Below are positions 1 through 5,393 of a DNA stretch of 5,393 bases, in pieces. Position numbers and translations under genes: made by a program. The stretch is from assembly GCA_028277325.1 (NCBI GenBank), contig JANQGL010000308.1:1-5393 (forward strand), given 5' to 3'. Source of the DNA: Magnetospira sp. (GTDB lineage Bacteria > Pseudomonadota > Alphaproteobacteria > Rhodospirillales > Magnetospiraceae). Every line of letters begins with the position of its first letter. The first letter of the stretch is position 1. The notes beneath the pieces were generated by a model. That model saw nothing but the letters and a program-made list of their open reading frames with translations, made no database searches and was not told where the DNA came from.

Positions 1-64
1 GGGCGAAGGTCGACATTCGTTTGGTGAATCGCTGCACAAACAAATGCTTGGCTAGGGCGCCGGG

Positions 65-90
65 CCGACAAAAGGTGCACCTTTTGTCGG
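65..90. repeat. Perfect 26-bp palindrome
   Basis: The half-site CCGACAAAAGGTG (65-77) is followed directly by its exact reverse complement (78-90), with no spacer and no mismatch; symmetry stops at positions 64/91. As RNA it would fold into a long stem with a minimal loop, and as DNA it is an ideal site for a dimeric protein. No T-run follows on either strand outside the stem, so it is not a classical intrinsic terminator, although each arm holds four A or four T. Its role is unknown: an operator, a bidirectional terminator of an off-window gene, or a dispersed palindromic element are all possible. Confidence 0.85.
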
Positions 91-115
91 AGTCGGTGCA
101 CTAGAGTCATTCACG

Positions 116-201
116 GTGGATCAAATCACCCCAACGTTTGAGTGTCTTACCATCACTTGACCCGCCAGCACCGAGGGACTCAAATGTTGGGTTCGATCCA
201 C
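116..201. repeat. Imperfect long inverted repeat
   Basis: The left arm (116-143) and right arm (178-201) pair in two blocks. The outer block is GTGGATC (116-122) with GATCCAC (195-201), perfect over 7 bp. The inner block is CCCAACGTTTGAGT (130-143) with ACTCAAATGTTGGG (178-191), 13 of 14 complementary with one position that would be a G-U wobble in RNA. The arms are interrupted by unpaired bases (123-129 on the left, 192-194 on the right) and enclose 34 bases. It could be a structured RNA, a small palindromic element such as a MITE remnant, or a transcription end structure. The sequence does not decide between these. Confidence 0.6.
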
Positions 202-342
202 TAGTTCCCTATCGCCCTATGGCGCGAAACCCTCACGCGACGCCAATTCGAGTGTGTATGAATGATTCTTAATGTCAGCTTTAAGCCGATTTAATCCCAA
301 TTTTTTCGATCCGTAAAGAGGCAACCCTATCCACAAGGTTAT

Positions 343-356
343 TCCGCCGGGGCGGA
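343..356 (-). terminator. polA: Short GC hairpin just after the polA stop (weak terminator candidate)
   Basis: The sequence TCCGCC-GG-GGCGGA forms a 6-bp self-complementary stem, effectively 5 bp with a 4-base loop, starting 3 bases past the polA stop codon in the direction of transcription. On the minus strand it is followed by AATAACC rather than a U-tract, so intrinsic termination would be inefficient. It could instead protect the 3' end of the transcript. Confidence 0.3.
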
Positions 357-359
357 CCG

Positions 360-3128
360 TCAATGGGCGTCGGCCCAGGTGGCGCCGGCACCGCTGTCGA
401 CCACCAGGGGCACGCTCAACTGGGCCGCGGATTCCATGACCGCGCGGACACTTTCGCGGGTCGCCTCGCATTCGTCCTCAGGGACTTCGAAGATCAATTC
501 ATCGTGAACCTGAAGCAGCATGCGGGCGCCCAGACCGGTGTCGGCCAGGGCATCGGGGATACGGATCATCGCCCGCTTGATGATGTCGGCGGCGCCGCCC
601 TGGATCGGCGCGTTGATCGCCGCCCGCTCGGCGAACCCGCGCGCGTTGGGGTTTTTCTCCTTGAGGCCCGGCACGTGCACCCTGCGGCCGAACGGCGTTT
701 GCACGAAGCCGTGCTCGGCCGCGAAGGCGACCGTGCGCTCCATGTAGGCCCTGATCCCCGGATAGCGCTCAAAATAGGCGTCAATGTAGCGTGCCGCCTC
801 GCCGCGCTCGATCCCCAGCTGGCGGGCCAGGCCGAACGCCGAGATGCCGTAGATGATCCCGAAGTTGATCGCCTTGGCGCGCCGCCGCACCATCGGGTCC
901 ATGCCCTCCACCGGCAGGTCGAACACCTGCGACGCGGTCAGGGCGTGGATGTCGATCCCGGCGTGAAACGCCTCCTTGAGGGTCGTCACGTCGGCCGCGT
1001 GGGCCAGCAGACGCAGTTCGATCTGCGAATAGTCGGCCGACAGCAGCACGTGCCCGTCCTCGGCCACGAAGGCGCGGCGCAGCTTGCGCCCTTCCTCGGT
1101 GCGGATCGGGATGTTCTGCAGGTTGGGATCCGACGAGGCGAGGCGTCCGGTGGCGGCGCCGGTCTGCGCGAAACTGGTGTGCACCCGCCCGGTGTCCGGG
1201 TTGATGTCCTCCAGCAGGGCGTCGGTGTAGGTGCTCTTGAGCTTCGCCAGTTGCCGCCAGTCGAGGACCCGCCGCGGCAGGTCGTGACCCTGCGCCGCCA
1301 GGTCCTCCAGCACCTGGGCGCCGGTGGCATAGGCCCCGGTCTTGCCCTTCCTGCCGCCCGGCAGGCCCATCTCGTCGAACAGCACCTCGCCCAGTTGCTT
1401 CGGCGATCCGACGTTGAACTCGCGCCCGGCCAGCCGGTGCACCTCCTGTTCCAGGTCGCCCAGGCGGGCCGCGAAATCGACCGACAGGTCCCTGAGCAAC
1501 CCGGCGTCCACCTTGATTCCGGCCGCCTCCATGCGGCGCAGGACCGGCACCAGGGGCCGTTCCAGGGTCTCGTAGACGGTGACCATGCGCTCCGCCACCA
1601 GACGCGGCTTCAGAACCCCATGCAGGCGCAGGGTCACGTCGGCGTCCTCGGCCGCATAGTCCAGGGCCTTGTCCAGCGGCACCCGGTCGAAGGTGACCTG
1701 CTTCCTGCCGCTGCCCGCCACGTCGGAGAACTTGACGGTCTGGACGCCCAGATGCAGGTCGGCCAGTTCGTCCATCCCGTGGCCGTGCAGGCCGCCGTCG
1801 AGCACGTAGGACAACAGCATGGTGTCGTCGATCGGCGCCACCGCGATCCCGTGACGGGCCAGGACCTGCATGTCGTATTTCAGGTTCTGGCCGATCTTGA
1901 GAACCGACGGGTCCTCCAGCAGCGGTTTGAGGCGGGCCACGGCGTCTTCAAGGGGGATCTGGTCCGGCGCCGCCGCCTCGTCGCCGCCGTCGCCGAACAG
2001 GTCGCCCTGATCGCCCGGTGCCCTGTGGGCCAGAGGAACGTAGCAGGCATGGCCGGGCCGGACGGCCAGCGAGACCCCCACCAGGCCGGCCCGCAGGGGA
2101 TCGAGACCGGTGGTCTCGGTGTCCACCGCCACCCGGCCGGCCCGCGTGGCCTCGGCGATCCAGGCGTCGAGCCGCGCCGGGTCGGTGACCAGTTCGTAGT
2201 CGCGGGCCGCGTTCACCGCCTCGGTCTCGACGGCCCGCGCCAGGTCGCCGTTGGCGGTCAGGTCGCCGGTCACCTTGGGCAGCAGGGACTTGAACGCCTG
2301 CGCCTCGAGGAACGCCAGCAGGCGCTGCGGGTCCGCACGGCGCACCTTCATGTCCTCCAGCGGCACCGCCACCGGCACGGTGTCGCAGAGGGTCACCAGC
2401 CGCCGCGAGATGCGCGCCAGCTCGGCCTGCTCGATCAGACGTTCGCGGCGCTTCGGCTGCTTGATCTCGGCGGCCCGTTCCAACAGGGTGTCCAGGTCGC
2501 CGTACCGGGTGATCAGCTCGGCCGCCGTCTTGAGGCCGATCCCGGCCACCCCCGGGACGTTGTCGGAGGCGTCACCGGCCAGCGCCTGAACGTCGATCAC
2601 CTTGTCGGGGCCGACCCCGAACTTCTCGCGCACCTGCTCCGGCCCGATCACCTGGTTCTTCATGGCGTCCCACAACGACACCCTGTCGTCGACCAGCTGC
2701 ATCAGGTCCTTGTCCGACGACACGATGGTGACGTCGGCGCCCCGTTCGCGGGCCATCCGGGCATAGGTGGCGATCAGGTCGTCGGCCTCGAAGCCGTCGT
2801 GGTCCAGGCAGGCCACGTTGAACGCCGCCACCGCCTCGCGGATCAGCGCGAACTGCGGCACCAGATCCTCCGGCGGCTCCGGGCGGTGCGCCTTGTAGTC
2901 GGGATAGATGTCGTTGCGGAAGGTGCGCCGCGCCTTGTCGAAGATCACCGCCACGTGGTCGGCGTCGGTGTCCGCGATCAGCTTCATCAGCATCCGGGTG
3001 AACGAATAGACGGCGTTGGTCGGGGTGCCGTCGGGCCGGGTCATCCGGGTCTTGGTGCCGAAGAAGGCCCGGAAAATGAAGCCGGATCCGTCAACCAGAT
3101 AGACGTGGCGGGGCGGCGGGTCGGTCAT
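360..3128 (-). CDS. polA: DNA polymerase I, full length with 5' nuclease and proofreading domains
   Basis: This 922-residue protein is a family A polymerase that removes RNA primers, fills gaps and performs excision-repair synthesis in the cytoplasm. The 5' nuclease domain (about 1-290) keeps its metal-binding acidic residues: D13, D64, E114/D116/D117 (EADD), D139/D141 (SSDKD) and D186/D189 (GDASDN), followed by the helix-hairpin-helix GVAGIGLKTA. The 3'-5' exonuclease domain (about 310-515) has DTETTGL with D336 and E338, NLKYD with D419, and YAAED with Y491 and D495, so proofreading should be active. The polymerase domain has motif A DYSQIELR (D699), the O-helix with R748, K752, F756 and Y760, and motif C VHDE (D876). 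The length matches the family (E. coli 928). The ATG at 3128 is the only plausible start, because an in-frame TGA lies 48 bases upstream. No clear Shine-Dalgarno is visible. With chrA ending 45 bases upstream, polA may be read from the same transcript. Confidence 0.98.
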   Translation of the reverse strand: MTDPPPRHVYLVDGSGFIFRAFFGTKTRMTRPDGTPTNAVYSFTRMLMKLIADTDADHVAVIFDKARRTFRNDIYPDYKAHRPEPPEDLVPQFALIREAVAAFNVACLDHDGFEADDLIATYARMARERGADVTIVSSDKDLMQLVDDRVSLWDAMKNQVIGPEQVREKFGVGPDKVIDVQALAGDASDNVPGVAGIGLKTAAELITRYGDLDTLLERAAEIKQPKRRERLIEQAELARISRRLVTLCDTVPVAVPLEDMKVRRADPQRLLAFLEAQAFKSLLPKVTGDLTANGDLARAVETEAVNAARDYELVTDPARLDAWIAEATRAGRVAVDTETTGLDPLRAGLVGVSLAVRPGHACYVPLAHRAPGDQGDLFGDGGDEAAAPDQIPLEDAVARLKPLLEDPSVLKIGQNLKYDMQVLARHGIAVAPIDDTMLLSYVLDGGLHGHGMDELADLHLGVQTVKFSDVAGSGRKQVTFDRVPLDKALDYAAEDADVTLRLHGVLKPRLVAERMVTVYETLERPLVPVLRRMEAAGIKVDAGLLRDLSVDFAARLGDLEQEVHRLAGREFNVGSPKQLGEVLFDEMGLPGGRKGKTGAYATGAQVLEDLAAQGHDLPRRVLDWRQLAKLKSTYTDALLEDINPDTGRVHTSFAQTGAATGRLASSDPNLQNIPIRTEEGRKLRRAFVAEDGHVLLSADYSQIELRLLAHAADVTTLKEAFHAGIDIHALTASQVFDLPVEGMDPMVRRRAKAINFGIIYGISAFGLARQLGIERGEAARYIDAYFERYPGIRAYMERTVAFAAEHGFVQTPFGRRVHVPGLKEKNPNARGFAERAAINAPIQGGAADIIKRAMIRIPDALADTGLGARMLLQVHDELIFEVPEDECEATRESVRAVMESAAQLSVPLVVDSGAGATWADAH

Positions 3129-3173
3129 CGGGCGGCGGGGTCCGGTGCGGTCGCGTCGGGAAACGGGTCGACA

Positions 3174-4382
3174 TCATAGCCCCATTCCGCCCGCCGCCGC
3201 GACCCCCCATCCGCCGAGCGCGGTGACGATCACCACCAGCCACGGCGGCGTCTTCCAGGCGACCAGCAACACCAGGGCGACCAGGGCCAGCGCGAAATCG
3301 GACGGCGATTCGATGGCCGACGTCCACACCGGATCGTGGAACGCCGCCAGCAGCAGCCCGACCACCGCCGCGTTGATGCCGGTCAGCATCTTGCGCATGA
3401 CCGTCGCCCGCGACAGCCGCGCCCAGAACGGCAGGCCGCCGACGACCAGCAGGAAGGCGCCGACGAAGATCGCGCCGGTGGCGAGGATCGCCCCCAGGAG
3501 GCCGTTCGGCGCCGGTTCGGCGGCGGCGCCGAGGAACGAGGCGAGGGTGAACATCGGACCGGGGACCGCCTGCGCCGCGCCGTAGCCGGCCAGGAAGGTC
3601 TCGCGGTCGACCCATCCCGGGTCCACCACCTGGGATTCGATCAGCGGCAGGACGACGTGGCCGCCGCCGAACACCAGGGCGCCGGCCCGGTAGAAGGCGT
3701 CGACCAGGGCCAGGCCCTGCGCCGGCAGCGCGGCGGCGAGCACCGGCAGACCGATCAGGAGCGCCGCGAACAGGGCCAGCGCGGCGGCCGCGACGCGCGG
3801 CCCGATCGGAACCCGGAGCGACGGACCCTCGGCCGGGGCGTCGTGCGACTTGAGCAGCCACCAGCCGATCAGTCCGCCGAGAACGATCACCCCGACCTGT
3901 CCGAGCGGAGTCGGGACCGCGATCACCCCGACCGCCGCCAGCACCGCCACCGTGGCACGCGGGGCGTCGGGGCAGAGGTTCCTCGCCATGCCCCAGACCG
4001 CCTGCGCGACCACCGCGACGGCGACCACCTTGAGGCCGTGCAGCAGGCCGGGCGGCAGGGCGTCGCCCTGGGCCGCGACGCCGAGTCCGAGGAGGGTCAT
4101 CAGGACGGCCGACGGCAGGGTGAAGCCGGTGAAGGCGGCGACGGCGCCGGGCAGGCCGGCCCGCATCAGGCCGATGCCGATGCCGGTCTGGCTGCTGGTC
4201 GGGCCGGGCAGGAACTGGCACAGGGCGACGAGGTCCGCATAGGCGCGGTCGTCGAGCCATTCTCGGCGGGCGACGAACTCGGTCCGGAAATAGCCGATGT
4301 GGGCCACCGGCCCGCCGAACGAGGTCAGGCCGAGGCGCAGGAAGGCGACGAACACCTGAAGGGGGGAGGTCCGCTCCGACAT
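3174..4382 (-). CDS. chrA: Chromate transporter, CHR family, two-domain (long) type
   Basis: This is an inner-membrane protein of the chromate ion transporter (CHR) superfamily, whose characterised members export chromate. The substrate here is inferred, as many CHR proteins are untested. The length (402 residues from this start) suits the two-domain form. Residue numbers below count from an upstream ATG at 4424. The first half carries SFGGPVAHIGYFR (35-47) and FLPGPTSSQ (71-79). The second half repeats the pattern with FGGGHVVLPLIE (252-263) and AVPGPMFTLASFLG (286-299). A hydrophilic linker (about 192-210) separates them, and about ten hydrophobic segments are visible. Three in-frame ATGs compete (4424, 4391, 4382). 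I prefer 4382 because MSERTSPLQVF places the conserved LRLGLTSFGGP at the usual distance, and the extra residues MSLDFPGRRATMGG look non-family. No start has a strong ribosome binding site. It lies 72 bases after the metW stop and 45 bases before polA. Confidence 0.93.
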   Translation of the reverse strand: MSERTSPLQVFVAFLRLGLTSFGGPVAHIGYFRTEFVARREWLDDRAYADLVALCQFLPGPTSSQTGIGIGLMRAGLPGAVAAFTGFTLPSAVLMTLLGLGVAAQGDALPPGLLHGLKVVAVAVVAQAVWGMARNLCPDAPRATVAVLAAVGVIAVPTPLGQVGVIVLGGLIGWWLLKSHDAPAEGPSLRVPIGPRVAAAALALFAALLIGLPVLAAALPAQGLALVDAFYRAGALVFGGGHVVLPLIESQVVDPGWVDRETFLAGYGAAQAVPGPMFTLASFLGAAAEPAPNGLLGAILATGAIFVGAFLLVVGGLPFWARLSRATVMRKMLTGINAAVVGLLLAAFHDPVWTSAIESPSDFALALVALVLLVAWKTPPWLVVIVTALGGWGVAAAGGMGL

Positions 4383-4454
4383 GCCGCCCATGGTCGCCCG
4401 GCGGCCGGGGAAATCAAGCGACATCTCGGAGACGGAAACCCGATTTCGGCTGGT

Positions 4455-4973
4455 TCAACGCCGGGCCAGCAGATAGACCCCGTTCTCCCCGAACAGGTTG
4501 GCGATGGTGGAGTTGGAGCCCAGGCGGTGCGGCACCCCGTAGCCGTTGACGGTGACCGCGCGCTCGATGACGATCTCCAGTTGCCGGCACAGGCTCACGA
4601 AATCCTTCAGCGTGCACAGGTGGATGTTGGGGGTGTCGTACCAGGCGTAGGGGAGGTTGCGGCTGCGCGGCATGCGGCCGTGGACGGCCAGGTAGAGGCG
4701 CAGCCGCCAGTAGCCGAAGTTGGGCACCGAGACGATGGCGTGGCGCCCGATCCGCACCAGGTGCTCCAGCACGTGGTCGGGGCGCCGCGTCGCCTGCAGG
4801 GTCTGGCTGAGGATCACGTAGTCGAAGGCGGCGTCGGGATACTCCGCGAGGTCGGTGTCGGCGTCGCCCTGGATCACCGACAGGCCGGCCGACACGCTGG
4901 CCCGCACGCCCTCCATGGACAGCTCGATGCCGCGCCCGTCCACCTGCTTGAAATGGGTCAGGTAGTCGAGCAG
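4455..4973 (-). CDS. metW: MetW methionine biosynthesis protein, N-terminus missing at an inverted junction
   Basis: The 172 recognisable residues run from LLDYLTHFKQVDGRGIEL to the C-terminus NLFGENGVYLLARR. MetW-family landmarks are present in order: VDGRGIEL, VIQGDADTDL, FDYVILSQTLQ, VPNFGYWRLRL, GRMP and WYDTPNIHLCT. MetW is a class I SAM-methyltransferase-fold protein that acts with MetX (homoserine O-acyltransferase) in methionine synthesis. Complete proteins have about 200 residues, so about 30 N-terminal residues are absent, including glycine motif I (normally VLDLGCGDG) and the start codon. The frame stays open to an ATG at 5297, giving 280 codons, but the first hundred or so are the antisense of the plus-strand metW fragment and are not real protein. 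Everything downstream looks intact, which suggests the true gene was complete and its 5' end was lost at the junction. The metX gene expected upstream is not in the window. Confidence 0.9.
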   Translation of the reverse strand: MLDYLTHFKQVDGRGIELSMEGVRASVSAGLSVIQGDADTDLAEYPDAAFDYVILSQTLQATRRPDHVLEHLVRIGRHAIVSVPNFGYWRLRLYLAVHGRMPRSRNLPYAWYDTPNIHLCTLKDFVSLCRQLEIVIERAVTVNGYGVPHRLGSNSTIANLFGENGVYLLARR

Positions 4974-5071
4974 GTGGACGGGCGCGGCATCGAGCTGTCC
5001 ATGGAGGGCGTGCGGGGCAGCGTGTCGGCCGGCCTGTCGGTGATCCAGGGCGACGCCGACACCGACCTCGC
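4846..5071. repeat. 103-bp near-perfect inverted repeat with 20-bp spacer inside metW
   Basis: The left arm (4846-4948) is the reverse complement of the right arm (4969-5071) at 102 of 103 positions; the only mismatch is the pair 4900/5017. It changes one residue, alanine in the minus-strand RASVS against glycine in the plus-strand RGSVS. Both arms encode the same MetW segment (QVDGRGIELSMEGVR and onward to DTDLA) in opposite directions. The spacer 4949-4968 belongs to the minus-strand gene. Similarity breaks sharply at both outer edges: the next minus-strand codons read EYPDAAFDYV and the plus-strand codons DFPSDAFDCV. Such a hairpin marks a fold-back rearrangement or a chimeric join rather than a mobile element. 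There is no transposase, no target duplication and no terminal repeat. Confidence 0.93.
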
Positions 5072-5393
5072 CGACTTTCCCAGCGACGCCTTCGACTGCG
5101 TGGTGCTGAGCCAGACCTTGCAGACGGTGCGGGCGCCCAAGACGGTGCTGCAGCATCTCGGGCGCATCGGCCATACCGCCATCGTCAGCTTCCCGAATTT
5201 CGGCTATTGGCGGGTGCGGTTGGCGTTGTTGGTGGGGGGCCGGATGCCGGTCACCGATGCCCTGCCGTTGAGCTGGCACGACACGCCCAACATTCATCTG
5301 TGCACCATCCGCGACTTCACCGCGCTGGCGGCGGAGGCCGGCATGTCGATCGACCGCTCGCTGATCGTCCGCCGCTCCGGCCGGGTCGCCGAC
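4971..5393 (+). CDS. metW: Second, divergent MetW fragment, truncated at both ends
   Basis: The frame is open through the window edge (141 codons) and encodes QVDGRGIEL, VIQGDADTDL, FDCVVLSQTLQ, FPNFGYWRVRL, GRMPVTDALP, WHDTPNIHLCT and RDFTAL, which is the MetW pattern. Past the shared repeat (after 5071) it matches the minus-strand MetW at only a little over half of residues by eye, with no internal frameshift, so it is a different functional-looking allele or orthologue. It uses TTG for leucine repeatedly (for example three times within 5218-5231), which the minus-strand gene does not, hinting at another source genome. The N-terminal SAM-binding motif is absent because the sequence turns into antisense metW at about 4969. 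An in-frame ATG at 4953 exists only by chance in that antisense stretch and should not be taken as a start. The C-terminus lies beyond the window. Confidence 0.88.

Larger units (their letters stand above)
1..359. other. Intergenic region downstream of polA, no gene supported
   Basis: No open frame here resembles a protein I recognise. Frames open from position 1 on the plus strand close within about 110 bases, at the TAG near 52 in one frame and near 100 in another. They could be the tail of a gene cut by the window edge, but nothing identifies it. The composition differs from the rest of the window: 251-345 is about 38% GC by count, against roughly two thirds in the genes. The stretch contains a perfect palindrome (65-90), a long imperfect inverted repeat (116-201), three TTAA tetramers (269, 281, 291), a run of six T at 301-306 and a short GC hairpin (343-356). 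These suit an intergenic or regulatory segment. I see no tRNA, rRNA or CRISPR repeat. Confidence 0.7.

Noticed and set aside
116..201. tRNA-like features: 7-bp end stem, 86-base length and a GTTCGATCC string
   Set aside because: The T-loop-like string overlaps the supposed acceptor strand, leaving no room for a T-stem, and no D-arm or anticodon arm can be placed.
363..3179. A 938-codon open frame on the plus strand covering all of polA
   Set aside because: It is the exact antisense of polA, kept open by GC-rich codon bias; its product is a run of His, Arg, Gln, Val and Gly with no recognisable domain, while polA has every catalytic motif.
3091..4260. Long minus-strand frame overlapping chrA, rich in Arg, Pro and Gly
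   Set aside because: Out-of-frame shadow of chrA with low-complexity composition; the chrA frame carries the family motifs.
4397..4409. Hairpin CCCGG-CGG-CCGGG between metW and chrA as a terminator
   Set aside because: Only 5 bp of stem with no T-run after it; such short GC palindromes are expected by chance at this base composition.
4383..4424. Upstream ATGs (4424 and 4391) as the chrA start
   Set aside because: The extra residues do not look like CHR family sequence and neither has a better ribosome binding site; 4424 cannot be fully excluded.
4846..5071. Inverted repeat as insertion-sequence ends or a phase-variation invertible element
   Set aside because: The arms are coding metW sequence, the 20-bp spacer is too short to hold a payload, and no recombinase or transposase is present.

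Overview
The window looks like chromosomal DNA from a GC-rich alphaproteobacterium, plausibly Rhodospirillales-like. This rests on the strong G/C third-position bias, the protein style of PolA and ChrA, and an alphaproteobacterial-type MetW. It was judged by eye, so the order-level placement is only an inference.

Layout: positions 1-359 hold no gene I can support. This stretch is visibly richer in A+T than the rest (about 38% GC over 251-345) and contains a perfect 26-bp palindrome, a longer imperfect inverted repeat and a short hairpin just past polA. Three genes then lie on the minus strand, read right to left: metW (5' end missing), chrA (chromate-type transporter) and polA (complete DNA polymerase I with all three activities). 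Gaps are 72 nt between metW and the preferred chrA start (30 nt if the upstream start is used) and 45 nt between chrA and polA, so they may be co-transcribed. They have no obvious shared pathway: methionine supply, anion efflux, and DNA repair/replication.

The striking part is the right end. The minus-strand metW is cut at about 4973, before its N-terminal SAM-binding glycine motif. Immediately beyond, a second metW fragment runs on the plus strand to the window end. The two meet head to head in a 103-bp inverted repeat (one mismatch, 20-bp spacer). Outside the repeat, protein identity falls abruptly to a little over half, and leucine codon use changes. So the plus-strand fragment is a different MetW, not a copy of the same gene. 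The simplest reading is a fold-back chimera (amplification or assembly artefact, possibly joining two genomes). A real inverted rearrangement with gene conversion is the alternative. I found no convincing new biological system. The junction is the item most worth checking, partly because it generates misleading gene calls.
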